Source: an uncultured SAR86 cluster bacterium
GTDB lineage: Bacteria; Pseudomonadota; Gammaproteobacteria; Magnimaribacterales; Magnimaribacteraceae
NCBI GenBank assembly: GCA_902574355.1
Contig: CACGNN010000001.1
Coordinates: 186,001 to 250,000, forward strand
Direction of reading: 5' to 3'
DNA length: 64,000 nt
Shown: one piece after another, positions 34,496 through 44,283 of the stretch
Numbering within the stretch: the first letter of the stretch is position 1
Layout of the letters: the number at the start of each line of letters is the position of its first letter
The notes under the pieces: generated by a model
Seen by the model: only the letters and a program-made list of their open reading frames with translations
What the model was told of the DNA's origin: nothing
Databases searched by the model: none
Translations under genes and position numbers: made by a program

Positions 34496-36781
34496 ATGAA
34501 AAGCCACCTTTTACCAGGTCTTTTTCTGGGTTTAGTTTTTTGCGTAAATTTAAAAGCAGAGATCAGCATCGATGGAGTGTTAGACGAAAGAGAATGGGAA
34601 ACTGCAAGGAAGATTGATACTTTTTATGAAGTTTTTCCTTATTCCCTCAAAGAGATTTCCGATTATAAGACCGATATACTGATTTTTGAAAATCCAGATG
34701 GGATATATATCGGTTTTAAGAACTACCAATCTAATGAGTCTATGAGATCTCAAAATCATGAGAGAGATGATGAAATGTCCTTAGCTGATAAGAATGGTGT
34801 TTCTATTGATTTTGATGCCGATGGATTGATTGCATATCAATTTTTTGTTTCATCTGGAGGATCTATTGGTGATGCAACTTATACAAATGAAACTGAAAAA
34901 AGTAATGATTGGGATGGAGATTGGCTATCTGCAACTACAATTGGAGAGGATGTATGGTTTACAGAGTTCTTCATACCTTGGTCTATAGCACCGATGAAAA
35001 AACAATTAGGAGATAAAAGGAAAGTAAAAATTGGGTTTTACCGAATGTTAGCAGGATATAGCCGTGTTATTGCGACTATAAAAGGAAGTCCTTATCAAAA
35101 CATCTATATGTCAGCATTCGATGATCTTGAGTTTGATAACTATAGCACTTCAAAGATTGATTTTTTTCCGTACATCACTCTCAATGACAACAGATTAGAG
35201 AATGATTTAGACCATAAAAGTGGTGCAGAAATATTTTGGAAAATTGACTCGAGTAAACAACTCAATGTCGCAATTAATCCCGATTTCGGACAAGTTGAAA
35301 GTGATGATATCGTTGTAAATTTCTCAGCAACAGAAACATTTTATTCAGATAAGAGGCCTTTCTTTTCTGAGAATCAGAGTCTTTTCAATGTACGAGGATC
35401 TATGTTTCGGATAATAAATACAAGAAGAATAGGAGCTTCGCCAGATTATGAGTGCTCGCAATTTGAAGGTAGTCAAAAAACTTATTGCAACGAAAATCAA
35501 AAGTCATCTAATGATATCGATGCTGCGGTTAGATATACACAACAACTAGAAAATATTGATATTGGTTTTTTGGGAGCATTTGAAGCTAATGAAAAATTTA
35601 GTCAAGGCAAAGACTTCTATGCATTAAGACTAAGAACAAAAAAGAATAACTTATCTATTGGTTATTTGGGAACATATGTTGAACAACCAGTATTTGGTGA
35701 ATCCGCTACAGTTCATTCTATAGATTTAGAATACAGGCCATCTTCTTTACATCGTTTGACAAACAACTTAATTGTGACGGATTCAGGTCAAAAAAAAGGG
35801 TATGGATTTAGCCTCGGTTATGGGTATGACCCAGATCAAACTTTGCATTCTGGTTTGAGTATTAACTATTTTGATGAAAGCTTTGATATTAATGATATGG
35901 GGTATCAACCTAGAAACAATTTTTTTATGATAGGAGGCAGAACACAGTTTAAATCTACCGATTTCAAAACTGACTCTTTACATAGATCAAGAGTTTATGA
36001 AATAGGTTACGGCATAAAGGCTAATTCATCTCTTGACAGAGAGCCTATAAATCTAGCCTTTAAATTAGAAAATTCTTTTCGCAATACATCTGAAATCAAG
36101 GGCGAGGTTTTTTATAGATCTAGCGGTAGAGATCATAGAATAACTAGAAATTCAGCACTTTCTCCTTATATAAAAATGCCAAAGGGTCATGGACTTGAAC
36201 TTGAATATGTGGGTCCTTTTGATGAATTTTTTACATATAAATTTGAGATTGATAGAAAAAAAGGCGGAGAGCATAGTAAGGCTCTAGACTGGCAAACCTC
36301 ATATAGTGGATTTGTAAAAATTTCACCAAGAAGTAATTTAGCTTTCTCACTATTTCACAAAAGAACTGATGAAAACAATTGGCTAAACTGGCTTCAAGAC
36401 AACCTGCTCGGTACTTATCAAAGAAAACAGAGAACAACCATTTTTGGGATTCAATGGTTTCAAGGAACCAAGCATGAACTGAGATTGAAATCTCAAATGG
36501 TAGCTTTTAATGCATCTGATCCGAAGGCGTACCTGGGAAATCTAAATGGAGATCTTATACCTGACTTACAAGCCTTAAATCCTATTACTTTGAGTGAGTT
36601 AGCTTTTCAAATTAGATATAGGTATGAATTTATGCCTCTCGCTTATCTTTACGTTGTGTACACAAAAGGAGGGAGATTTATCTTTGATGATGAAGAGGAT
36701 GATTTAGGAAAGCTTTACAAAGCACCGTGGAATGACCCTCAAAGTGAGAATTTTACTGTCAAACTTAGATATAGATTTTAA
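34496..36781 (+). CDS. CBM9-like/DUF5916 outer-membrane beta-barrel protein, copy 1
   Basis: Exported protein of 761 residues. After a signal peptide (about 1-21) comes a carbohydrate-binding family 9-like beta-sandwich beginning ISIDGVLDEREWETA (about 23-210) with DDEMSLADKNGVSIDFDADG, then a large DUF5916 barrel starting near NVAINPDFGQVESDDIVVNF and FYSDKRPFFSENQSLF. It ends VKLRYRF, with the terminal aromatic residue typical of Bam-inserted barrels. A Cys pair (CSQFEGSQKTYC) lies in a likely surface loop. It is the most divergent of three tandem copies. The family's function is not established; ligand binding or transport at the outer membrane is inferred. Confidence 0.82.
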   Translation: MKSHLLPGLFLGLVFCVNLKAEISIDGVLDEREWETARKIDTFYEVFPYSLKEISDYKTDILIFENPDGIYIGFKNYQSNESMRSQNHERDDEMSLADKNGVSIDFDADGLIAYQFFVSSGGSIGDATYTNETEKSNDWDGDWLSATTIGEDVWFTEFFIPWSIAPMKKQLGDKRKVKIGFYRMLAGYSRVIATIKGSPYQNIYMSAFDDLEFDNYSTSKIDFFPYITLNDNRLENDLDHKSGAEIFWKIDSSKQLNVAINPDFGQVESDDIVVNFSATETFYSDKRPFFSENQSLFNVRGSMFRIINTRRIGASPDYECSQFEGSQKTYCNENQKSSNDIDAAVRYTQQLENIDIGFLGAFEANEKFSQGKDFYALRLRTKKNNLSIGYLGTYVEQPVFGESATVHSIDLEYRPSSLHRLTNNLIVTDSGQKKGYGFSLGYGYDPDQTLHSGLSINYFDESFDINDMGYQPRNNFFMIGGRTQFKSTDFKTDSLHRSRVYEIGYGIKANSSLDREPINLAFKLENSFRNTSEIKGEVFYRSSGRDHRITRNSALSPYIKMPKGHGLELEYVGPFDEFFTYKFEIDRKKGGEHSKALDWQTSYSGFVKISPRSNLAFSLFHKRTDENNWLNWLQDNLLGTYQRKQRTTIFGIQWFQGTKHELRLKSQMVAFNASDPKAYLGNLNGDLIPDLQALNPITLSELAFQIRYRYEFMPLAYLYVVYTKGGRFIFDDEEDDLGKLYKAPWNDPQSENFTVKLRYRF

Positions 36782-36809
36782 GACCCCAGACATCTAAAAT
36801 AGCTGAATC

Positions 36810-39140
36810 TTGATTAGAGCTATACTTTTCCTTGAAAGGCTAAGATTTTCTATAGCCTTTTTTTGTTTTTGCAGCATATCAACTTTATCTTATTCAAATG
36901 AGATAAGCATTGACGGAAAGCTGGATGATCCCTCTTGGGAATCTGCTGAAGAATATACAAAGTTTTACGAGACCTTTCCTTTTACACTTAATTCTCCCAG
37001 TAATTTCCAAAAGGTCTTGATACATGAAGATTCAGATGGAATCTACTTCGGATTTATAAACCAACAAAAGAAGGATCAAGTAAGAGCCAATAAACATGAA
37101 CGAGATGATGAGATGTCAAACGCAGATAAAGTTGGTGTTTCAATTGATTTTGATGGCAATGGTCTTGTCGCATATAGTTTTTCTGTTTCCGCGGGAGGAT
37201 CAATCAGCGATGGTATTTACAGAAATGAGAATGAAATAAATTACGATTGGGATGCTGATTGGAAATCAGGTGTCTATGTAGATGAAGATTTTTGGTACGC
37301 AGAAATTTTTATACCTTGGACTATCGCTCCCATGAAATCTTTAGTGGGTCCTAAAAGAGAAGTAAAACTCAATTTTTGGAGACTTCTAGCAGCTGAGTGG
37401 AAAGTTAATTCATCTATCAAAGGTAACGCACGACAAGAGAAGTACATGTCTTTATTTCATGTATATGAATTCAATAATTATAGTATTTCGAAAATCGATT
37501 TTTTTCCTTACTTGACTCTATCGGACGATAGAGTCCGAAATGAAAGTTCAGAAAAAGTTGGTGCAGAAATCTTTTGGAAAATTAATTCTGGTCAACAACT
37601 CAATGTTGCTATAAACCCAGATTTTGGACAAGTTGAGAGTGATGAGCTTGTAGTAAATTTCTCTTCATCTGAAACATTCTATTCAGATAAAAGGCCTTTC
37701 TTTTCTGAAAATCATTCCCTCTTTGATGTAAAAGGGATGAGCTTTTTCTATATAGTTAATACAAGGCGGATAGGTGGAGCGCCGGACTACAGTTGTTCAA
37801 AATATACTTCTGTCATAGAAGAATATTGCAAAAAATCTGAAGTTGGAATTAATGATATTGATTATGCGATAAGGTATACATTACAAAATGAAAGTTTTGA
37901 TTTTGGATTTCTAGGGGCTTCAGAAGCTGATGAGAACTTCAGTAAAGGTCGAGATTTTTATTCTTTTAGAGTAAGAAAAAACTTTAAAGATCTCACCCTT
38001 GGATATCTAGGAACTAAAACGGATAGGCCAATTTTAGATAGAAAAGCAGATGTTCACTCATTAGATTTTACATATCTTCCAAATGACAAAACTCGAATAG
38101 ATACAATTTATGCCTTTTCAGATGTTTCACAGAATAATCTTTTGAATAAAAAGGGAGAAATTTTTAGATTCAAATACGTTAATTCTCCATCGCAAAAAAC
38201 ATATTATGATATTTTTATCAATTTCTTTGACGAAGCCTCAGATCTAAATGATATGGGTTATCAGAGAACGGACGATTATTTCTTTATGGGCGCAAAAAAA
38301 GGCCTTAAGACTAATCAATTCAATGATTCTTCGATTTTCTTATTCAATCAAATGGAATTTGGACTAGGTCGTGAAGCAAACGCAGACTTTAATAAAGCCA
38401 GTGATTTTCTCTACATTACCAATAAAGCTTCTTTCAAGAATTCTAGTTCATTAGAAAATATAGTTTTTTTTCGACAATCCTCAAAGGATTACTGGATCAC
38501 AAGAGGAAATCCTAAATATTGGTATGTTAAAAAACCTGAAAACTATGGTGCGGAGATAAAATTCTCCGGACCTTCCGGTGATTTCTTCAATTATTATTTA
38601 GAATACAAAAGACAAAAAGGACAAAGATTCAATGGCACAGCATTGGGTCTATCAGATGTTTATACAGCTAGGCTAGACTTCGCACCAAGGGATAATTTAA
38701 ATCTTAGTTTGATGTTTAACTTAGCGGATGAAGATGACTGGTTGAATTGGCTGAATGATAATTTTTTTGGAATTTACAAGAAAAAGCAAAAAACCACAGT
38801 TGCTGCTATAAATTGGTTTGGAGGGGATAAACATGAACTGCGATTGAAAGCACAGATGGTTGGATTCACTGCGAGAGATCCGCAATCATACCAGAGTGAT
38901 TTTGACGGAAATCTAATCTCAGCAGATTCATCACTCGATCCTTTCACATTAAGTGATTTAGCTTTTCAAGTAAGGTATCGTTATGAGATTCTGCCGCTTG
39001 CTTATCTATACGTAGTATATTCTCGAGGAGGAAGGATTGTTGAATTTGATGAAGAAAATAATATTCAGGAGATTTACAAAAGACCCTGGAATCATCCTCA
39101 AGCAGATACTTTTACAGTTAAAGTTAGATATAGATTTTAA
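36810..39140 (+). CDS. CBM9-like/DUF5916 outer-membrane beta-barrel protein, copy 2 (TTG start)
   Basis: Paralogue of the preceding gene with the same two-part plan in 776 residues. The signal sequence is FSIAFFCFCSISTLSYSNE, the CBM9-like start ISIDGKLDDPSWESA and the barrel entry VAINPDFGQVESDELVVNF; the chain ends VKVRYRF. The Cys pair is CSKYTSVIEEYC. An in-frame stop at 36804 and the lack of ATG or GTG before the signal sequence leave TTG at 36810 as the start, 28 nt behind copy 1, without a Shine-Dalgarno. Coupling to the upstream gene is likely. It is visibly closer to copy 3 than to copy 1. Confidence 0.8.
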   Translation: MIRAILFLERLRFSIAFFCFCSISTLSYSNEISIDGKLDDPSWESAEEYTKFYETFPFTLNSPSNFQKVLIHEDSDGIYFGFINQQKKDQVRANKHERDDEMSNADKVGVSIDFDGNGLVAYSFSVSAGGSISDGIYRNENEINYDWDADWKSGVYVDEDFWYAEIFIPWTIAPMKSLVGPKREVKLNFWRLLAAEWKVNSSIKGNARQEKYMSLFHVYEFNNYSISKIDFFPYLTLSDDRVRNESSEKVGAEIFWKINSGQQLNVAINPDFGQVESDELVVNFSSSETFYSDKRPFFSENHSLFDVKGMSFFYIVNTRRIGGAPDYSCSKYTSVIEEYCKKSEVGINDIDYAIRYTLQNESFDFGFLGASEADENFSKGRDFYSFRVRKNFKDLTLGYLGTKTDRPILDRKADVHSLDFTYLPNDKTRIDTIYAFSDVSQNNLLNKKGEIFRFKYVNSPSQKTYYDIFINFFDEASDLNDMGYQRTDDYFFMGAKKGLKTNQFNDSSIFLFNQMEFGLGREANADFNKASDFLYITNKASFKNSSSLENIVFFRQSSKDYWITRGNPKYWYVKKPENYGAEIKFSGPSGDFFNYYLEYKRQKGQRFNGTALGLSDVYTARLDFAPRDNLNLSLMFNLADEDDWLNWLNDNFFGIYKKKQKTTVAAINWFGGDKHELRLKAQMVGFTARDPQSYQSDFDGNLISADSSLDPFTLSDLAFQVRYRYEILPLAYLYVVYSRGGRIVEFDEENNIQEIYKRPWNHPQADTFTVKVRYRF

Positions 39141-39168
39141 ATCGCTCTGCAACTAGAATACCTTCATC

Positions 39169-41502
39169 TTGAAATGGGGAGTATCGGTGCATTGGAGGCT
39201 AAAAGCGTATTTGGCCTTTCTCTATATTTGTTTTTTTACCTCATCAGTTTTATCTCATGAAATTAATATTGACGGAAAGTTGGATGATTCCGCATGGAAA
39301 AGTGCAGATGAATATACAAAGTATTATGAGTCTCTTCCTTTCACATTAAATGAACCTAAGGATTTTCAAAAGGTTTTAATCCTCGAGGATGAAAAAGGAA
39401 TTTATCTTGGTTTTATAAATAAACAAGATAAAGAAACCATTCGAGCCAATAGACACGAAAGAGATGATGAGATGGCTAATGCAGATAAAGCCGGCCTCGC
39501 AATTGATTTTGATGGCGATGGATTGGCTGCATATGCCTTTACAGTTTCGGCAGGAGGGTCTATAGCGGATGGAATCTACAGAAATGAAAATGAAGTTAAT
39601 TATGATTGGGATGCGGACTGGAAGTCCGGAGTTTTTATAGATCAAGACTATTGGTATGCCGAAATGTTTATACCTTGGTCTATTGCACCAATGAAAGCTG
39701 TAAATGGAGATTTTAGGGAAGTAAAACTTTCCTTCTGGAGGTTACTAGCAGCTGAATGGAGGGTGAATACAACCATCAAGGGCAATCCAAGGCAAGAAAA
39801 ATTCATTTCTCTTTTTCACCCTTACAAATTTAAAAACTATAGCGTATCAAAAATTGATTTCTTTCCCTACATTACTGCTTTAGATGATAGGGTTCTCAAT
39901 GAAACTAATGAAAAGGTTGGGGCTGAAATTTTCTGGAAGATAGACTCTGGCAAGCAATTGAACGTAGCAATTAATCCAGATTTTGGACAAGTTGAGAGTG
40001 ATGAACTGGTTGTAAACTTTTCTTCTTCAGAAACTTTTTATTCTGATAAAAGGCCATTCTTTTCAGAAAATCATTCTCTTTTTGATGTTAAGGGATTTAC
40101 CTATTTCTATTTAATCAATACTAGGAGAATAGGAGCCGCACCCGACTATAATTGCTCTCGTTTTCAAGGTTCTTTAAAAGATTATTGTGAGTCAAGTCAG
40201 CTCGGTATAAATGATATTGACTATGCGGTCCGATACACTCAGCAGGGCGAGACTTTAGATTTTGGTTTTTTAGGTGCTTCTGAGGCAGATGAAACTTTCA
40301 GTGAGGGTAGAGACTTTTATTCTTTAAGGGCAAGAAAGAATTTTGAAGATTTTTCATTAGGATACTTAGGTACTCATACTGATCGGCCTGTATTAGACAG
40401 AACAGCTGATGTTCATTCTATGGACTTAGTTTATCGGTACTCAGATAAGACACGAATAGATGCAATTTACATTACTTCAGATACAGAACAAGGAATTGAT
40501 AATTCTGAAAAATCAGGAGAGGCATTTCGGTTTAGACTAACGTCTTCACCCAGTTCTCAACGATACACGGATGCCTTTTTATTCTTTTTTGATGAGGATA
40601 CAGACATAAACGATATGGGTTATCAAATTATTGATGATTATTTCTTTGGTGGTGTTCAAAATGGATATAAAAAGAATGATTTCAATGAGTCTTCTATCTT
40701 TCTTTCTAATACTTTTGAATTCGGAATAGGGCACGAAGCTAATGGGGATCTTATAAAATCAAATGATTTTTTATACCTTAACAATAAGACAACTTTTCGT
40801 GATACTTCATATCTAGAAAGCTCGATCTTTTATAGAACAAAAACTAAAGACTTTTGGATCACCAGAGGAAACCCAATATATTGGTATGTTAATAAGCCCA
40901 AGAATTATGGCGGTGCACTTCAGTATAAAGGTGCCTCTCAAGATTTCTTCAATTACTATGTTGAATACAAACGCCAGATGGGCGAGCAATTTGGAGGATC
41001 TGCTCTTGGATTTTCTGATATTTATATAGCAAAATTAGATTTCGCTCCAAGAGACAACTTAAATTTTTCTCTAATGTACAACTATGCTGAAGAGGATGAC
41101 TGGTTAAATTGGATTCAGGACAATTTCTTTGGCATTTACCAAAAGAAGCAAAAGACAACTATAGCTTCTATAAATTGGTTTGGGGGAGATAAGCATGAAT
41201 TGAGACTCAAGGCACAAATGGTGGGGTTTACGGCTCGGGATCCAAAACCCTATCTAAGCGATATAGAAGGTAATCTGAATTCATTAGATACTCAGATAGA
41301 CCCTTTTACATTAAGTGATTTAGCGTTTCAAATTCGATATCGATATGAAATATTACCCTTAGCTTATTTATATGTTGTCTATTCTCGAGGCGGAAGGATA
41401 GTTGAGTTCGATGAAGAGGATAGTTTAAGTGAGATTTATAAAAGGCCCTGGAATGATCCTCAGGCAGATACCTTTACTGTAAAGGTTAGATATCGTTTTT
41501 AA
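39169..41502 (+). CDS. CBM9-like/DUF5916 outer-membrane beta-barrel protein, copy 3 (TTG start)
   Basis: Third tandem copy, 777 residues. The signal peptide (about 11-29) precedes INIDGKLDDSAWKSA; the barrel has INPDFGQVESDELVVNF, FYSDKRPFFSENHSLFDVKG and a final VKVRYRF. The Cys pair is CSRFQGSLKDYC. The start is TTG at 39169, again 28 nt behind the previous stop; a GTG six codons in (39187) is the alternative. Long blocks are near-identical to copy 2, such as DDWLNW, GGDKHELRLKAQMVGFTARD and LPLAYLYVVYSRGGRIVEFD. The 3' end overlaps the convergent small gene by 17 nt. Confidence 0.8.
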   Translation: MKWGVSVHWRLKAYLAFLYICFFTSSVLSHEINIDGKLDDSAWKSADEYTKYYESLPFTLNEPKDFQKVLILEDEKGIYLGFINKQDKETIRANRHERDDEMANADKAGLAIDFDGDGLAAYAFTVSAGGSIADGIYRNENEVNYDWDADWKSGVFIDQDYWYAEMFIPWSIAPMKAVNGDFREVKLSFWRLLAAEWRVNTTIKGNPRQEKFISLFHPYKFKNYSVSKIDFFPYITALDDRVLNETNEKVGAEIFWKIDSGKQLNVAINPDFGQVESDELVVNFSSSETFYSDKRPFFSENHSLFDVKGFTYFYLINTRRIGAAPDYNCSRFQGSLKDYCESSQLGINDIDYAVRYTQQGETLDFGFLGASEADETFSEGRDFYSLRARKNFEDFSLGYLGTHTDRPVLDRTADVHSMDLVYRYSDKTRIDAIYITSDTEQGIDNSEKSGEAFRFRLTSSPSSQRYTDAFLFFFDEDTDINDMGYQIIDDYFFGGVQNGYKKNDFNESSIFLSNTFEFGIGHEANGDLIKSNDFLYLNNKTTFRDTSYLESSIFYRTKTKDFWITRGNPIYWYVNKPKNYGGALQYKGASQDFFNYYVEYKRQMGEQFGGSALGFSDIYIAKLDFAPRDNLNFSLMYNYAEEDDWLNWIQDNFFGIYQKKQKTTIASINWFGGDKHELRLKAQMVGFTARDPKPYLSDIEGNLNSLDTQIDPFTLSDLAFQIRYRYEILPLAYLYVVYSRGGRIVEFDEEDSLSEIYKRPWNDPQADTFTVKVRYRF

Positions 41503-41695
41503 CCACACACTCCTCAGAACAAAACCAATATTCACCTTTCCTGATTGATTCCGAAGAGGGAGTATTTAGATCACATACGCAACACTTAACAATTTCTATT
41601 TTGTTTGTTGTTAATTTTATTTTTTTATTACTTGTCAGTCTTGATGTAATGTAAACCAATAGGATTACCGCAATCAGGATAATCAATTGCCACAT
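41486..41695 (-). CDS. PP0621-like small membrane-anchored zinc-ribbon protein
   Basis: 69 residues: an N-terminal hydrophobic anchor (WQLIILIAVILLVYITSRL), a basic linker, and a C-terminal metal-site candidate with KCCVCDLNTPSSESI followed by YWFCSEECV, giving a CxxC...CxxxC arrangement. This matches the PP0621-type proteins of unknown function that occur in proteobacteria. It lies one base downstream of bamD on the same strand, so it is probably co-transcribed. Confidence 0.7.
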   Translation of the reverse strand: MWQLIILIAVILLVYITSRLTSNKKIKLTTNKIEIVKCCVCDLNTPSSESIRKGEYWFCSEECVVKNDI

Positions 41696-41696
41696 T

Positions 41697-42572
41697 TTAA
41701 GGAGTCTCGGCAGTAGGTCTTTTTATATCTTCTTTGCCAATTAAGCCTAAGGTAAGAATATTAGCCCATGACCTTTCTTTAACTGATTCATTTCCTTGAA
41801 AATCAAAGTTTGGATAATTAGCATTGAGTATCTCTAAGCTTGTTTTTCTTAACTCTTCATACTCAAGTATCTCATAGGCCTCAACCAGGATTGATAGTGC
41901 AAAAGGGGTCTGAGGAGTGTTGGGTAAATTTTCTATTACATATTTTGCTCTACCTATCGCAGCTAGATAGGCACCTCTTTTCATATAAAAGTCAGCAACA
42001 TATATTTCATGCTCAGCTAAAAGATTTCTTAGATAAATCATTCTTTGTTTTGCATGAGGAACATATTTACTCTCTGGATATCTCGAAATGAATTCTGATA
42101 GTTCACCAAAGGAGGTTTGAGCCATAACAACTTCTCTTTTTGCTAAGTCAGATTGAAAATATCTTGAAAATAAGCCTGAATCATCTGTGAAGGCTGCGAG
42201 GCCTTTCATATAAAAAGCATAACCAGTGTGGGAATGCCTTGGATGAAGATTTATAAATCTTTCAGCAGCTGATTGACTGGCTTCAAATTGGGAGTTCATA
42301 TAATAAGCATAAATGAGTTCTGCTTGCGCTTGCTCTGCATATCTTCCAAAGGGGAATCTCGATTCTAGGGCTTCTAAGCTTAAGATAGCAGTTGAAAAGC
42401 TTCCATTTTTTAATCGAGTTTGGGCTTGATCATAAAGTTCTTTTTCTACTAGTCGCTCATCAGGCATTTCTTCATTTGATGAACAAGAAGAAACTAAAAG
42501 CAAAAGCATAAAAATCCCTAAAATACTGAAATTTCTCTTGCTAGAATTAATAAAATTGTGAAGGATTGTCAT
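41697..42572 (-). CDS. bamD: Outer membrane assembly lipoprotein BamD
   Basis: Essential TPR lipoprotein of the BAM complex that folds outer-membrane barrels. The lipobox is LVSSC with Cys30. The mature part has YDQAQTRLKNGSFSTAILSLEALESRFPFGRYAEQAQ in successive blocks, then FINLHPRHSHTGYAFYMKGL and SRYPESKYVPHAKQRMIYLRN, the usual TPR sequence. 291 residues is slightly long. A minus-strand TAGAAT lies 11 nt before the ATG. Its divergence from rluD is the conserved gammaproteobacterial arrangement. Confidence 0.94.
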   Translation of the reverse strand: MTILHNFINSSKRNFSILGIFMLLLLVSSCSSNEEMPDERLVEKELYDQAQTRLKNGSFSTAILSLEALESRFPFGRYAEQAQAELIYAYYMNSQFEASQSAAERFINLHPRHSHTGYAFYMKGLAAFTDDSGLFSRYFQSDLAKREVVMAQTSFGELSEFISRYPESKYVPHAKQRMIYLRNLLAEHEIYVADFYMKRGAYLAAIGRAKYVIENLPNTPQTPFALSILVEAYEILEYEELRKTSLEILNANYPNFDFQGNESVKERSWANILTLGLIGKEDIKRPTAETP

Positions 42573-42644
42573 TTAAGTTACGAATTCTACAGATCAGACT
42601 AGTTCTTGGACAGAAAAACGTTAGATGGGTTCCAATTTGGTTTA

Positions 42645-43601
42645 ATGGAAAATAAAAAAAAGATATCACTGAATTACATCGCTCTTCCTGCTGACCAGGG
42701 ACAAAGGGTTGATCAAATAACTGCAAAACAATTCCCTGATTATTCAAGAGCACATATTCAGAGGTGGATCAAAGATGGTGACTTACTTGTTAATAGTAAG
42801 GAAGTTAAATCCAAATATATTATGCAAACAGATGATGCTGTCTCAGTAAATTTTTTGGAAGAATCTCAATTAATTGATCTTCCTGAAGATATTGCTCTTG
42901 AGGTAATTTTTGAGGATACAGAAATACTAATAATAAATAAGCCTGCAGGCTTGGTTGTTCATCCGGGCTCAGGAAATAGAACGGGCACCTTGGTGAATGC
43001 TTTATTAGCTCATGATGAGAATCTCAGCTTCCTGCCCCGAGCAGGAATAGTTCATAGACTAGATAAAGATACATCTGGTTTGATGGTTATATCTAAAACA
43101 GAAAGCTCTTATCTTAATTTAGTGGAGCAACTCAAGGAAAGATCAGTAACTAGAACATATTTAGCTATGGTCGTAGGAGTGCCGGTTATCAACAAAACGA
43201 TAAATGAACCCATTGGACGACATCCAAAAATAAGGACAAAGCAAGCTGTTAATCAAAATGGAAAGGAAGCAATTACAAGGTTTAGCATTCTCGAAAACCT
43301 AGATGGGTATTCTCTATTAAAGGTAAATCTGGAGACTGGACGTACTCACCAGATAAGAGTTCATTTATCTCATATAGGCTTCCCTATAATTGGTGACCCT
43401 CTTTATGGCAGTAGAAATAAATTTTCTCGAGGATCAAGTGAAGAGCAAAAAAAAATAATTTCCAACTTTAAAAGACAAGCCCTGCATGCAGAAGAACTTC
43501 AATTAAATCATCCCTCTAGTGGAGAGTTGTTATCATTTAAAGCTCCAATGCCCTCAGATATGCAAACTCTGCTAAATCAAATAAAAATAAATGGGTACTG
43601 A
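42645..43601 (+). CDS. rluD: 23S rRNA pseudouridine synthase RluD
   Basis: Makes pseudouridines 1911, 1915 and 1917 in helix 69 of 23S rRNA. It starts at MENKKKISLNY (42645); thirteen upstream codons from a TTG are open but unlikely. An S4 domain (RVDQITAKQFPDYSRAHIQRWIKDG) is followed by the catalytic domain with NKPAGLVVHPGSG and the catalytic aspartate in GIVHRLDKDTSGLMV; TGRTHQIRVHLSHIG and HAEELQLNHP are also typical. Its product at 1915 is the substrate of RlmH, encoded at 14 kb. It overlaps pgeF by 11 nt. Confidence 0.94.
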   Translation: MENKKKISLNYIALPADQGQRVDQITAKQFPDYSRAHIQRWIKDGDLLVNSKEVKSKYIMQTDDAVSVNFLEESQLIDLPEDIALEVIFEDTEILIINKPAGLVVHPGSGNRTGTLVNALLAHDENLSFLPRAGIVHRLDKDTSGLMVISKTESSYLNLVEQLKERSVTRTYLAMVVGVPVINKTINEPIGRHPKIRTKQAVNQNGKEAITRFSILENLDGYSLLKVNLETGRTHQIRVHLSHIGFPIIGDPLYGSRNKFSRGSSEEQKKIISNFKRQALHAEELQLNHPSSGELLSFKAPMPSDMQTLLNQIKINGY

Positions 43602-44283
43602 TTTCTTAAAACCCAGAGCACCCCTTGGAGATAAAATTCAGTGCCTATCATTCACTAAAGATTATTTTTACAAAAATAATATAAGCCCTGAAAAATCTCG
43701 AATACTAAAAGTTTTTACTAAATTCGAGGATATCCCTATTCAATATATGAACCAGGTTCACGGAAACAGATTAGAAACAATATTTTCTCATTCAGCATTT
43801 CCTATAGATGAAACAGATTCTCTATTTTCTTCAACTAGCAATCTTGCTTTGGGTGTTTTGACTGCCGACTGTCTACCAATCGCATTGTCAAAAAATGATG
43901 GTAGTGAGTTTGCTATTCTGCATGCAGGCTGGAAAGGCCTTTTATCCGGAGTAATTGAATCTACATTGACCTCATTCACTAAAGGCTGTTCTGATGTATC
44001 TGCATGGATAGGGCCTTCAATATCCCAGAAAAACTATGAAGTTGGCAATGATCTATATGAATCTTTTGTAAAGAAGGATGATGAATCAGAATCCAACTTT
44101 AAAGAGAAAGGCTATGACAAATGGCTATTTAGCCTCCATGGAGAGGCGAAAAGAATTTTGGGAAAATATAATATTAATGTAGATCTCTCTTCGATTTGCA
44201 CATTCGAATCAGAATCATTATTTTCTTATAGAAGAGATCATACCGAAAATAGAATACTTTCTATCATTTGGAGAAATAAATGA
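43591..44283 (+). CDS. pgeF: Peptidoglycan editing factor / laccase-domain protein
   Basis: YfiH-family (DUF152) protein of 230 residues, which in E. coli removes L-Ser-containing precursors from peptidoglycan synthesis and elsewhere acts as a purine nucleoside-processing enzyme. Metal-site and family motifs are NQVHGNRLE, GVLTADCLPIAL and LHAGWKGLLSGVIESTL, followed by WIGPSISQKNYEVG. The start overlaps the end of rluD and the stop overlaps the next gene (ATGA), consistent with one unit. Confidence 0.92.
   Translation: MGTDFLKPRAPLGDKIQCLSFTKDYFYKNNISPEKSRILKVFTKFEDIPIQYMNQVHGNRLETIFSHSAFPIDETDSLFSSTSNLALGVLTADCLPIALSKNDGSEFAILHAGWKGLLSGVIESTLTSFTKGCSDVSAWIGPSISQKNYEVGNDLYESFVKKDDESESNFKEKGYDKWLFSLHGEAKRILGKYNINVDLSSICTFESESLFSYRRDHTENRILSIIWRNK

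Noticed and set aside
36782..36809. Frameshift or pseudogene at the start of the second barrel gene
   Set aside because: The signal sequence and the rest of the frame are intact, and copy 3 shows the same TTG arrangement, so an unusual start is more likely than damage.
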